A stretch of 64,000 nt of DNA from Streptomyces sp. NBC_00078 (lineage in GTDB: Bacteria; Actinomycetota; Actinomycetes; Streptomycetales; Streptomycetaceae), in contig NZ_JAPELX010000001.1 of the NCBI RefSeq assembly GCF_026343335.1, forward strand, positions 3,844,001 to 3,908,000, given 5' to 3'. Below, piece after piece: positions 16,561 to 25,119 of this stretch. The position numbers and the translations under genes are program-made. The notes beneath the pieces were generated by a model. That model was not told the origin of the DNA, did not search any database, and saw nothing but the letters and a program-made list of their open reading frames with translations. Each line of letters starts with the position of its first letter. Positions within the stretch are counted from its first letter, which is position 1.

Positions 16561-16928
16561 ACAAGCGACGACGTGCCGTGCCAGACGCCGGCGAGACAGC
16601 GCCCAGTGGCTCCACAAGCTGACGCATGGAGCAGAACGGTCCAATCGCCCTTGACCTCTGCCCCCAGAACGCCCACCAATCATTCGCTACAGGCCACAGA
16701 AGCTGCAGCTCAGAGGCGCTCCGGCTCGCCGCCCCGCTCTCCTGCCTCCATACAGACGACAGTCGCTGGCGCGCATCCGCTAGGCTGTCCCTGGTCGGCC
16801 GTTGGTACGTCGCGTTGTCTGCTCAGGTGACTGTGCGGAGAGCGTCGCACTACGTCTGACCAGCGGGCTTGTGCTCCTCGTCGAAGATCCACGCCCTGGG
16901 TTTTCAACAAGGTTTTCTACAAGCCCCC

Positions 16929-17001
16929 GCCTTCGTAGCTCAGGGGATAGAGCACCGCTCTCCTAAAGCGGGTGTCGCAGGTTCGAATCCTGCCGGGGGC
17001 A
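16929..17001 (+). tRNA. tRNA-Arg (anticodon CCT)
   Basis: A complete cloverleaf can be drawn: acceptor GCCTTCG with CGGGGGC (two G-T pairs), D-arm GCTC/GAGC, anticodon stem CCGCT/AGCGG with loop CTCCTAA, variable GTGTC, T-arm GCAGG/CCTGC around TTCGAAT, discriminator A. CCA is not encoded. Its 3' part is the attachment site of the integrated element to the right. Confidence 0.95.
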
Positions 17002-17002
17002 C
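16960..17002. repeat. attL: tRNA-Arg 3' end
   Basis: 43 bases from the anticodon loop through the acceptor end recur at 36503-36545 with one A/G difference. Confidence 0.88.
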
Positions 17003-17115
17003 AGCAAAACGCCTGGTCAGAGGCCCTTCCGTCCAACGGACGGGAGGGCCTTCGTACTCGCAGCACACATATGGCACACGTGGGTGCTGCGGGCAGAGGT
17101 GGGGAGCTGTGCGAG

Positions 17116-17448
17116 ATGCCCGCGAACGACGAGCTGGCCCGGCGCCGGCACGAGAAGCTGGTCGACCGCTTGGAGGGCCTGATGCGGGCGTCACTGAAGC
17201 CTCGCTACCGGGGCTACCACGGGCAGCTGATCCTGAGCAGCGGCGATCTTGAGGAGATGGGCGAGCTGAAGGACGTCCGTCGTGCTGCACGCGAGGCGGG
17301 CCGCCGCCTCGGCTGGCACCCGAAGACCCATGTCGTCGACGCAAGACTCTTCGTGTATGACGACCGCGAGGTCCCCAGGGAGATCAGCGAGCTGGCCGCG
17401 AGGGATGCTGCTGACGCCGTCGACGCAGCAATCCGAAGAGGCGAGTAG
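17116..17448 (+). CDS. hypothetical protein (110 residues)
   Basis: From ATG 17116 the product is MPANDELARRRHEKLVDRLE..., a charged, mostly helical protein with a central GYHGQLILSSGDLEEMGELKDVRRAAREAGRRLGW segment. I recognise no family. The frame is open upstream into the tRNA but those codons have no ribosome site. It is the first gene inside the island, oriented away from the tRNA. Confidence 0.6.
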   Translation: MPANDELARRRHEKLVDRLEGLMRASLKPRYRGYHGQLILSSGDLEEMGELKDVRRAAREAGRRLGWHPKTHVVDARLFVYDDREVPREISELAARDAADAVDAAIRRGE

Positions 17449-17552
17449 GAGCAAGTACGGTCGGCCGTCGCCGCCCCACCTTTGCCGAAGGGCCTGCGCA
17501 GCAGGCCGGAAATCTGTCGAGCCCGACACTGTGGTGGCTCTACCCTTTCCGC

Positions 17553-17888
17553 ATGGCCCATGCCAAGACTTCGTACGTTTGCCTGCCCTGCCGGGCCTCG
17601 TACAAGCAGCCCTACCCCGGGTACCACGACCACGACCGGGTCTGTCCACGCTGCACCGAACCACTGATCCACGTCGGATCCGCCTTCGCGGCACCCAAGA
17701 GGCGGGACACCGCCGCCTGGCGCACCCTCTCCGTGCTGCTGCACGCCGGTGTGCGCTTCCACAAGAGCTGCTGCGGCGGCCCCGGCTACCGCCCGCGCAC
17801 CCTCAGCGAGGTGCGCGAGCGGATGGCCTACGCCCAGGCCACCGGAGAACCATTCGCCCGGGCGTTGGTCCGCCGCGACCTGCCCTAG
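17553..17888 (+). CDS. small zinc-ribbon-like protein
   Basis: This 111-residue protein starts MAHAKTSYVCLPCRASYKQPY and has two CxxC pairs (YVCLPC and RVCPRC about 20 residues apart), a probable zinc ribbon, and later a CC pair (KSCCGG). The rest is basic with GPGYRPRTLSEVRERM. Similar small proteins are common in Streptomyces genomes without known function. It ends at a strong terminator shared with the convergent integrase gene. Confidence 0.75.
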   Translation: MAHAKTSYVCLPCRASYKQPYPGYHDHDRVCPRCTEPLIHVGSAFAAPKRRDTAAWRTLSVLLHAGVRFHKSCCGGPGYRPRTLSEVRERMAYAQATGEPFARALVRRDLP

Positions 17889-17893
17889 CAGCC

Positions 17894-17940
17894 TGACAGC
17901 AGGGGGCGTTCCGCCGCGCCCGAAGCGACCCCTGCTGTCA
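17894..17940. terminator. bidirectional terminator hairpin
   Basis: A perfect 12-bp stem (tgacagcagggg at 17894-17905 and its complement at 17929-17940) with a 23-base loop lies between the convergent 17553 gene and the integrase. Confidence 0.75.
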
Positions 17941-17964
17941 AAGACAGCACGGATTTGGCACACA

Positions 17965-19202
17965 TCACGCCGCGGGATCCTCCAGGACGGCCACGGCCTC
18001 GGCAGCCTTGCGGGCTTTCTTCTCCGCTTTCTCCAGCTTGGCCTTCGCCTTGGCCAGTTGCTTGGAGCGGCGCTTGTGCATCTTCTTCGAGACCTCGTCC
18101 AGGCGGTCGGGGAAGAGGTGCCCGTACGTGTCCAGTGTCAGCGTCGCGGACTTGTGGCCCAGCATCGTCTGTACGACGTTGACATCCGCCCCGCTGGCGA
18201 TGGCGAGCGAGGCTGCCGTGTGCCTCAGCTTGTGCGGGGTGACCTTGAGGTGCCCCAGTCCGGCCTTCACGACCGCCGACGCGAAGAACCGCTGACGGAA
18301 GTTGCGGCCCGCAGCGGCCCGCCCTGCGGGGCGGTGAAGAGCAAGTCGTCATCTCCCCTCCCCTTGACGTGGGGCTTCAGCTCGTCGGCCAGGAACCGCG
18401 GGATCGGTACGGACCGGCGCTCGTGGTTCTTGGGGGTGTCGAGGTAGAGCTTGCCGTTGTCCTCGGCGTACGCCTCGACGATGTGAGCCCGGCAGGCGTC
18501 CAGGTCGACGCGGCCCACCTTCAGCGCGGACGCCTCGCCCCAGCGCAGGCCGGTGTAGGCCAGCAGCAGGATGAACACCCGGTAGGCGCCTGACGCGTTG
18601 GCCAGCGCGTCGACCTGCATGCCGTCGAGGTACACGTGATCAGCGGGCATCGCCTTCGGCAGGGGCACGCCGACAGCCGGGTTGACCACCAGACGACGAG
18701 CCTGGACCGCGTAGCCGAGAACACGGCTGAGGACGACGTACGCCTTGCGGACCGAGCGAGGGCTGAGCTTCCTGCCGCCGGTCGCCTCGCCGGACAGCAG
18801 ATCCGCGAGCCACTCGGCGATGTCCTCGAAGTGGATGCGGTCCAGCGGGGTGGTACCCCACTTGGGAATCACGTGGACGTCGAGAACACCGCGGTAGCGA
18901 GCCCGAGTTGAGCGCTTGAGGTGGAGCTGCGCCGCCAGCCAGGACTCCGCCACCTCTGCGAACTTCACCCGCGCGGCTGCGGGATCGCGATAGGAGCCGT
19001 CGTTGAGACGCGACTCCATCCTTGTCCGCTCCGCCTCGGCGTCGACCTTGCGGGCGAAGGTCTTCATCTTCGGCTTGCCGTCGGGGTCGTACCAGCGCAC
19101 GCGGTAGCGCCCCGGCGGCGTACGCCCCGCACTCTTGGCTTCCGCCACGGCACGTACGTACGCCGCGTGCCCTATGCGGTCCTCAATCCAGACCCGCGCC
19201 AA
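17965..19202 (-). pseudogene. int: tyrosine site-specific integrase, frameshifted
   Basis: The N-terminal part (TTG 19202 to about 18310) has an arm-binding domain (GRYRVRWYDPDGKPKMKTF), a SAM-like core-binding domain and the first catalytic region with Arg in AYTGLRWGEASALKV. The C-terminal part, in another frame (to 17965), has HKLRHTAASLA and LGHKSATLTLDTYGHL with the HxxR and nucleophilic Tyr, and a Lys/Ala-rich tail. Adding one base near 18305 (GCC GGC AAC instead of GCC GCA ACT) joins them into a normal ~412-residue integrase. The gene follows the XRE gene directly and lies 1 kb from the tRNA att site. It is either inactivated or a sequencing error. Confidence 0.85.
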
Positions 19203-19484
19203 CTAGCACCCCCTCCGGTCATCACCGGACACCGATGGGACCGGCAGGAGCAGGGTCGTGGGAGAAACGCCGAGCGCGGCGGCGAGGGCGACGAGGTCGT
19301 CTACGTCGCATCGGCGGCGGGCGCGTTCGGTGCGGCTGAGGGCGGTGTTGGCCATCGGACGGCCCAGCGCGGTGCAGCGGGCGGCGAGCTGGTGTTGGGT
19401 CAGGCCGCGCACGAGAAGTAGGTGCTCGATGGCGCGGGCGGTGTGGAGGCCGGCAGGGCCTATTCCGACAGGTCGGTTGGGCAT
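19203..19484 (-). CDS. small XRE-type HTH regulator next to integrase
   Basis: From ATG 19484 the 93-residue product contains an HTH domain: HLLLVRGLTQHQLAARCTALGRPMANTALSRTERARRRCDVDDLVALAAALGV. The stop at 19203 abuts the integrase TTG start, so the two are one operon. It probably controls integrase expression or stands in the excisionase position. The frame is open further upstream (to 19592), but that extension looks non-coding. Confidence 0.78.
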   Translation of the reverse strand: MPNRPVGIGPAGLHTARAIEHLLLVRGLTQHQLAARCTALGRPMANTALSRTERARRRCDVDDLVALAAALGVSPTTLLLPVPSVSGDDRRGC

Positions 19485-19940
19485 GACAGATAGCTGTAAC
19501 TTGCATCCGGGCGCCATGGTAAGAGTTAGCTCCAAAACTCTCCAAAAGTCGTCCGGGGGCGAAGTGGTGTTCGTCTCGTCGAATTCCGGCACATCGCGAG
19601 GCGTTTCGGCCGAGGTGCCGTGTTACCTTCCCTCTCCGTTTTCGAGATGGGCGATTTAAACGCACATCAGCCATGATGCCCGGCGGGTCATTCACGTCGT
19701 CCCTGACCGCCAGGTGTCACCCCTGAGCTGCGGAGGTACCGGATTCCGGCACCTCGACCGGCTGCTTCGCCGCAAAAAAATTTCGGGCCCGGCGGGAGCG
19801 ATTTCGGCAACCGGGGATCCACCCTTACTGTTTCCCTCTCCCACACCGAAAGAAGTAGTGAGGAGTTTAAGAACCAACTCTGGACTTTTCTCCGGGCGGT
19901 GTGGCTGTGTTGTCCAGCCCGTTGTTCAAGACCGAAAAGG
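19485..19940. other. gene-free stretch upstream of integrase operon
   Basis: AT-rich patches (near 19500-19560, 19640-19660 and 19770-19790) fit a promoter region, but I see no gene or clear repeat here. Confidence 0.4.
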
Positions 19941-20192
19941 AGGGCGAGCAGGGCCTGACGTCCGGCAGGAAGGCGCCGCCACCGCGTTCCGATCTCCTGC
20001 CGCCGGGCTGTCAGTTGCCCGGTCAGGAACCGCAAGGTGCGGCTGGACAGATCAATCGAGGACGGGTAGACAAGCACGCGAAGCTCCTGGCGGACACAGG
20101 TGATCTTGGTCGAGAACCCGTCTACCAGGAGCTTCGTCGTTGCGCAGGACAGTCCAACTCGCGGTCAGCACCACCAGCTTGAAAAGGGCTCA
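19941..20192 (-). mobile_element. truncated inverted copy of the 21888-22776 IS (first 252 bp)
   Basis: Read on the minus strand from 20192, this stretch matches 21888-22139 without gaps, including the terminal repeat (tgagcccttttcaagct) and the first ~45 transposase codons. It stops abruptly at 19941. It forms the left arm of an inverted pair enclosing two exported-protein genes. Confidence 0.9.
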
Positions 20193-20534
20193 AGGAACTG
20201 TGCGCCAGGTACCCCGGGAGGCCGCCTCACGCGACTTCCACGAACGGATCGTGACCATCAAACGAGGAACAAGCGGGCGAGAACTTCCATTCTGACCCGA
20301 AAGCAGAGCCCTCAACCGGCACCGCGCATCGCGCCCTTCGACGTTCGCCCGGCCCCTGCCCGAGACCCGTGATTACGTCACGCCTGTGAGGAGAGACTGA
20401 ACCGGACTTCATGGCTCTACCTCAGGAGTTCCTCAAACTTTCCAACATCGCTCGCCTTGAGAGGGTCTTGATGATTGAGTTTCCCGAAGCAAGCGGTCTC
20501 ACGGGATACCGCTGACGGCTAGGGGGCCCAGGTT
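20193..20534. other. 342-bp spacer before the exported-protein gene
   Basis: No ORF is supported. It should contain the promoter for the 20535 gene; gtttcccgaagc and gattgagtttcc near 20475-20490 are the only AT-richer patches. Confidence 0.35.
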
Positions 20535-21254
20535 ATGCGTACTAGAATCGTTGCAGGCGCTGCCGGACTACTCCTTGTCACTGGAGCCGCTCCCGCCCTT
20601 GCATCGGAGACCGGCACAGGGGGCGATGACCCTTTGACGTCCTCCACCGCTCCGGTTGAACCGGGAAGTGTGACCGAAGATCCCGCTACCAGTGGAGAAG
20701 TTCTGGAAGGCACTGAATCCACCACGACGGAAGGCGAAACCGCGGAAATTCCGGGCGAGACGGACACTGCTGGCGAAGTGGATGATCCCGTCTACACAGG
20801 AAAGACCGGAGATCAGGACAAGCCTGATTCCGATTATTGCGAACCAACAAGCTTCGTGCACATCACGAAGAATACAAAGAACAGCTTGAGTGTCGCGGAC
20901 AGCACCTTCGTCACCAACAATAAATCTTACGCCATGGATTTTAAGTTCACCTCGAAGAAGTCCGACACCTTCTCGATCGGCGGCTCGATAGCTCTTAGCG
21001 CCGAGTGGAAAGCACTGTGGTTCTCAAAGATTCAGGCAACCATCACGGGCAGCGTACAGAAGTCCTGGACCACCGACATAGGGGTTGAGGTCGGCGGGAA
21101 GGTGCTGGCTCACTCGACCGTTTACGGAAAGTATGGTGCCAAGATGGAGCGAGTCTACGGCTACAATGCCACCAGGTACAGCAACTGCCAGGTCGGAAAC
21201 CAGCAATACACGAACGTCTGGGCCCCTCGAGGCGAAGGATGGGTCCTCAGTTAA
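20535..21254 (+). CDS. secreted protein, acidic linker plus beta-rich domain, unknown
   Basis: This 239-residue protein starts with a Sec signal peptide (MRTRIVAGAAGLLLVTGAAPALA, cleavage after ALA). Residues 24-95 are a Thr/Glu/Asp/Gly-rich disordered linker. Residues 100-239 form a compact, Lys/Ser/Thr-rich, strand-predicted domain with two Cys (SDYCEPTSF, YSNCQVGN) and alternating patterns such as SIGGSIALSAEWKALWFSK and ATITGSVQKSWTTDIGVEVGGK. That pattern is faintly like aerolysin-type beta-pore proteins, but I cannot confirm it. Codon use is clearly less GC-biased than the surroundings, suggesting transfer. A terminator follows. Confidence 0.75.
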   Translation: MRTRIVAGAAGLLLVTGAAPALASETGTGGDDPLTSSTAPVEPGSVTEDPATSGEVLEGTESTTTEGETAEIPGETDTAGEVDDPVYTGKTGDQDKPDSDYCEPTSFVHITKNTKNSLSVADSTFVTNNKSYAMDFKFTSKKSDTFSIGGSIALSAEWKALWFSKIQATITGSVQKSWTTDIGVEVGGKVLAHSTVYGKYGAKMERVYGYNATRYSNCQVGNQQYTNVWAPRGEGWVLS

Positions 21255-21267
21255 AAAGGTCGGCTAG

Positions 21268-21298
21268 CTCCCGGCGGGCACACCCGCCGGGAGTCTTT
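21268..21298 (+). terminator. rho-independent terminator
   Basis: Perfect 11-bp stem ctcccggcggg / cccgccgggag with a CACA loop, followed by tcttt. Confidence 0.88.
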
Positions 21299-21320
21299 CC
21301 CTTAAGGATAGGAATGAATC

Positions 21321-21746
21321 ATGCGCGCACGTGTGGTCACTGCGTCCCTGTTGCTGCTGTTGCTGTCTGCTTGTTCGGTAGGCAACAACGGGTCGGAGAG
21401 CGCCAAGACGACACCGCCGCCGCGCTCTAGTAACTCTGCTACATCATCACCCTTGGATCTGAAACTTCCCAGTAAGGCCGAATATCTCGTCCCCGTCACA
21501 TCGGGAACAAGCGATATGAAGCTGAAGAATTTCACCGCGACCGGCGATTTCTATATAGTCCACATGAAGTGCACTGGCGACGGCAATACTTTGATCCAGT
21601 ATCACGGCAATGCAAACTCCACCAAGATCACCTGCAACGAACCTGTGGCTATCGGCCGCGTCTATGCGGATCCTGAAGCTCAGCGCCTTTCAATCCATGT
21701 GGATGGATCGAACGTTCGGTGGTCGATTGCCATCCTCGCCGCATAG
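21321..21746 (+). CDS. small lipoprotein, unknown function
   Basis: This 141-residue protein has a lipoprotein signal (RARVVTASLLLLLLSACSVG, lipobox LSAC), then a Thr/Ser/Pro linker and a ~95-residue domain with two Cys (MKCTGDG, ITCNEP) and predicted strands. It lies 66 bases after the secreted-protein gene, with a terminator between, and shares its lower GC. The pair is enclosed by inverted IS copies, so they probably travelled together. No family recognised. Confidence 0.8.
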   Translation: MRARVVTASLLLLLLSACSVGNNGSESAKTTPPPRSSNSATSSPLDLKLPSKAEYLVPVTSGTSDMKLKNFTATGDFYIVHMKCTGDGNTLIQYHGNANSTKITCNEPVAIGRVYADPEAQRLSIHVDGSNVRWSIAILAA

Positions 21747-21887
21747 CCCAATATTGGACCAGCTGCCTCTCGAATCCACTCTGTTCCGCCCCACGCTAGC
21801 GCTAGACCTCTCAGCCGAGCAGAACGTCAGCCCTCACACAGCAAGTAGACAACCACGACGGCGCGTCAGTCTCGTGGCTTCCATGCA

Positions 21888-22776
21888 TGAGCCCTTTTCA
21901 AGCTGGTGGTGCTGACCGCGAGTTGGACTGTCCTGCGCAACGACGAAGCTCCTGGTAGACGGGTTCTCGACCAAGATCACCTGTGTCCGCCAGGAGCTTC
22001 GCGTGCTTGTCTACCCGTCCTCGATTGATCTGTCCAGCCGCACCTTGCGGTTCCTGACCGGGCAACTGACAGCCCGGCGGCAGGAGATCGGAACGCGGTG
22101 GCGGCGCCTTCCTGCCGGACGTCAGGCCCTGCTCGCCCTGGCCCACCTGCGGTGCGGTGACACTTACGCCCAGCTCGCCGCGGGGTTCGGCATCGGGATC
22201 GCGACCGTGTACCGCTACATACGTGAAGCCGTCGAGGCCCTGGCCGCCCTCGCCCCGTCCCTGGACGAGGCGATGACGACGATCCGGGCGAAGGCGTTCG
22301 TCATCCTCGACGGCACCCTGCTGCCGATCGACCGCATCGCCGCCGACACCCCGTACTACTCCGGGAAACACAAACGCCACGGCATGAATGTCCAGGTCCT
22401 CACCGATCCCTTCGGACGACTGCTCTGGGCCTCGCCGGCTCTGCCCGGCTCGACTCACGACCTGACCGCCGCGCGGCAGCACGGGATCATCGAAGCCCTC
22501 GCCGATGCGGGGCTCAAATGCTGGGCGGACAAGACATATCAAGGCGCCGGCGGATCCGTCCGGGTTCCGTTTCGAGGCCGCCGCCTCAAGCGATGGAAGC
22601 GTCGCCACAACACCACCCACGCCAAGATCCGCTGCCTCGGCGAGCGGGCCATGGCCACCATCAAGGGCTGGCTTGCCTCCTGCGGAAGCTCCGCTGCAGC
22701 ACCAACCGAATCACCGACGTGGTGAAGGCCGTCCTCGTCCTTCACCACGCATCAGCGTGAGGTTGGAAAAGGCTCA
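21888..22776 (+). mobile_element. IS5-like insertion sequence (889 bp)
   Basis: The ends tgagcccttttcaagct (21888) and the reverse complement of aggttggaaaaggctca (22760-22776) are imperfect terminal repeats. One DDE transposase gene fills the element. No clear target duplication. A truncated inverted copy lies at 19941-20192. Confidence 0.85.
22003..22725 (+). CDS. IS5-family DDE transposase (DDE_Tnp_4 type), altered C-terminus
   Basis: The 240-residue protein has an N-terminal HTH (RCGDTYAQLAAGFGIGIATVYRYIREAVEAL) and the catalytic region with Asp in FVILDGTLLPIDR, Asp in PGSTHDLTAARQ and Glu in CLGERAMATIKGW. The usual ending (LLRKLRCSTNRITDVVKAVLVLHHA) is present only in another frame because two extra bases near 22675 shift it. 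Translation ends early with unrelated residues, so the enzyme is probably impaired. Confidence 0.85.
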   Translation: MLVYPSSIDLSSRTLRFLTGQLTARRQEIGTRWRRLPAGRQALLALAHLRCGDTYAQLAAGFGIGIATVYRYIREAVEALAALAPSLDEAMTTIRAKAFVILDGTLLPIDRIAADTPYYSGKHKRHGMNVQVLTDPFGRLLWASPALPGSTHDLTAARQHGIIEALADAGLKCWADKTYQGAGGSVRVPFRGRRLKRWKRRHNTTHAKIRCLGERAMATIKGWLASCGSSAAAPTESPTW

Positions 22777-23224
22777 GTCCGTACTCCAACGCGGGATCAA
22801 GGACGTGGGTCTCGGACGCTGACGTTGCCGTCGCCCGTACCGATTCGAGGTTCAGCCTCGATCTGTCCACGTCGATCGCCAGTTCTCTTTTCAGCGATTC
22901 GGCCGATACCGGGGCCGCGGCTGGATCAGACCCACCCCGCGCCGTCTCTGGCGGCGGCCAACCCGGCCCCGAAGTCCGTCACTAGCTGGTCCACCACCCC
23001 CACAAGAGGCCCGCCAGTGTCCGCAGCGCGGCACCGACAATCCACCGCACAACGAGCGTGGCGATCCGCCGCCGCAGCCTTGGCAGGCGCTTGGAGCACC
23101 CCGGACAGAGCAGCGGTACGCGAGAACTGGTCGAGCTGTGCGTCCACCTGAAGTGCTCGCTGAAGACGTGGCGAGCCATTCGTAAGTCAGTGATCAGGGA
23201 TTTGTGCCCGGAGGGTCTGGAACC
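22777..23224. other. 448-bp stretch without a convincing gene
   Basis: Short frames on both strands exist but lack ribosome sites and family patterns. One minus-strand frame (23179-22982) encodes a 65-residue protein with a CPGC motif and a hydrophobic end; I cannot support it as a gene. Confidence 0.35.
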
Positions 23225-23617
23225 TCACGCCTGCTGTGTTCCATGGATCGCGGCCTGAGCCACACGCAACACCCCCTCGCATCTGGCGAACTGGCCCGCG
23301 GCTTCGCCGAGGGCGCGCTGCTCGTCGGTAGTAGCCAAGGGGCCCGAGGCGCGCGGTACGAGCCGGGCTGCGGCCTCGGAGACCGCCGGATCCACCTCGG
23401 GGTCCCAGCACCAGGGATCAAACGTGGCGACCGACGGACAGCCACTTTCGGCGAGAGGAACTCTGACGAGCCCCACGCACGCGAGCGAACAGGCTGCCCC
23501 CAACACCCTCTTCAGGCGAACGTCGCAGTCAAATCCTCGGGATCGTGCCGCGCCGGCCCAAGGGGCAACGAGGTGTTCGGGCCGGCGGGACAGGAGATAC
23601 GCACACATCTTCGGCAT
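23225..23617 (-). CDS. possible small protein with signal-like segment
   Basis: From ATG 23617 the frame gives 130 residues with a hydrophobic stretch (RLKRVLGAACSLACVGLVRVPLA, about 34-56) followed by an acidic, Ala-rich region (DPEVDPAVSEAAARLV... TTDEQRALGEAAGQFARCEGVLRVAQAAIHG). The composition is protein-like but the ribosome site is weak. It is divergent from the polyprenyl synthase operon. Low confidence that it is real. Confidence 0.35.
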   Translation of the reverse strand: MPKMCAYLLSRRPEHLVAPWAGAARSRGFDCDVRLKRVLGAACSLACVGLVRVPLAESGCPSVATFDPWCWDPEVDPAVSEAAARLVPRASGPLATTDEQRALGEAAGQFARCEGVLRVAQAAIHGTQQA

Positions 23618-23724
23618 GATCACCCGATGGTGAGTTGTGCCTGGTTTCCCTTCGCGGGGACGCGACGCTGTGAGCGGTGGCGGGTGGCCGCGCCACCTCG
23701 TTGATCGGTTGGTGGGGGGATGGC

Positions 23725-24003
23725 GTGACTCAAGAAGCCGGGCGTGGCAGGGATGCGGCCGAGCAGACAATGCTGTTGGTGGCGGGCCTTGCCGACCTGG
23801 CGGTGTGTGCTCTCGGTTCGGCCACCGGCACCGTGCGGGGATTGCTGCGCCGCTCGGACGTGGCTGAACTGGCGGCTGACGCGGAGCGGGATGTGAAGGC
23901 TCGCGGGCAGCTTGCGCTGGACCGGTACGCGGCGGTGCCGCCTGCCCATCTGGAGGTCCTCGCCCGGAAGGCCCTTGAGCGGCGGGCTGCCGACTGTGGA
24001 TGA
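23725..24003 (+). CDS. small protein leading the polyprenyl synthase operon
   Basis: GTG 23725 follows GGGGGGATGGC. The 92-residue product has a hydrophobic helix (MLLVAGLADLAVCALGSATGTVRGLL) then a charged helical part (VAELAADAERDVKARGQLALDRYAAV). Its stop overlaps the synthase start by eight bases, so it is translationally coupled. A membrane-anchored accessory to the prenyl enzymes is possible. No family recognised. Confidence 0.65.
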   Translation: MTQEAGRGRDAAEQTMLLVAGLADLAVCALGSATGTVRGLLRRSDVAELAADAERDVKARGQLALDRYAAVPPAHLEVLARKALERRAADCG

Positions 24004-25048
24004 CCGGTATGAGGCGGCCGTGTTCAAGTCCCGCGTCGACGAGGTGCTGAGCCGGTTCGTGGCGCACGAGGCGGATCAACTGCTCGCGATCGACACGGAC
24101 CTGGGCCCGGTTGCCGAGCAGGTCGAGGTTGCCGTGGCGCATGGCAAGCGGCTGAGGGCGGCGTTCTGCTACTGGGGCTGGCGGGCCGCCGGTCAGCCTG
24201 ACAGCGACGCTCTGGTGCGGGCGGCGGCTTCCATGGAGCTGGTGCACGCCGCCGCGGTCGTGCACGACGACATCATCGACGACAGCCCTTTGCGGCACGG
24301 CCGGCCCACCGCACATGTCGCCCTGCGAGCCGCCCTGCGTCGTCGCCCCCGTGCCACGACCGCGGCCAGGTCGCTGGCGATGCTGGTGGGGGATCTGCTG
24401 ATGTCACTGGCCGGTCAGCTATTCGCCACCAGTGGCTTGCCCGCGGCCTACCTGGCCCGAGCCCGTCCCCTGTGGGCGGCCTTGGCCCGGGAGCTGATCG
24501 CGGGTGAGTGCCTGGAGGTGCTGCGCACCGGTGCAGAGCCGGACACGGCGGAGTCGTTGCAGGTGATCCGGTACAAGACCGCGAAGTACACCGTCGAGCA
24601 GCCTTTACTGATCGGCGGTGCGCTGGCCGGCGCCGGGCAGCGGCTGCGCGAGGGCTATTCCTGCTACGGGCTGCCGCTGGGCGAGGCGTTCCAGCTGCGA
24701 GACGATCTGCTCGGTCTGTTCGGGGATCCGGCGCTGACCGGCAAGACCAACATGGACGACCTGCGCGCACACCGGCCCACCACCCTGCTGGCGGAGACCT
24801 GGCGAGTGGCCGACGAGACCGAGCGGGAGCAACTGCGCACGCTGCTGGGCCGGCGCTATCTGGGGGCCGACGGCCTGGACGCCGTACGCGCGGTGATGAG
24901 CCGGCTGAAGGCACCCGACCGGATCGAGCAGATGATCGGTGCACGGGTTGAGGAAGCCACCCGCGCTCTGGACGACATGGACATCCCGGCGCACGCCGCA
25001 CGAGCCCTTACCGGCCTGGCGCGTTCCGCAGCCGTGCGCCGGCACTGA
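23996..25048 (+). CDS. polyprenyl diphosphate synthase (trans-isoprenyl type)
   Basis: From GTG 23996 the protein has 350 residues and the two Asp-rich substrate motifs: DDIIDD (in VVHDDIIDDSPLRHGRPT) and DDLLG (in FQLRDDLLGLFGD), plus GKRLRAAF and YKTAKYTVEQP. It condenses IPP with allylic diphosphates to make a C15-C20 or longer chain; chain length cannot be set from reading. It starts inside the previous ORF and lies 71 bases before an MpaB-type oxygenase gene, so the prenyl product is probably oxidised next. No terpene cyclase is nearby. Confidence 0.93.
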   Translation: MDDRYEAAVFKSRVDEVLSRFVAHEADQLLAIDTDLGPVAEQVEVAVAHGKRLRAAFCYWGWRAAGQPDSDALVRAAASMELVHAAAVVHDDIIDDSPLRHGRPTAHVALRAALRRRPRATTAARSLAMLVGDLLMSLAGQLFATSGLPAAYLARARPLWAALARELIAGECLEVLRTGAEPDTAESLQVIRYKTAKYTVEQPLLIGGALAGAGQRLREGYSCYGLPLGEAFQLRDDLLGLFGDPALTGKTNMDDLRAHRPTTLLAETWRVADETEREQLRTLLGRRYLGADGLDAVRAVMSRLKAPDRIEQMIGARVEEATRALDDMDIPAHAARALTGLARSAAVRRH

Positions 25049-25119
25049 CCTCGGCGGAGGGACGCCGCGCCCGGTGCCTGTTCGGCCCCGCATGTTCCGC
25101 TCAAGACAAGGAGCTTGTG

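Noticed and set aside
23912..23995. Upstream extension of the polyprenyl synthase
   Set aside because: These codons are in the preceding small gene and not synthase-like; GTG 23996 is coupled and fits the family start.
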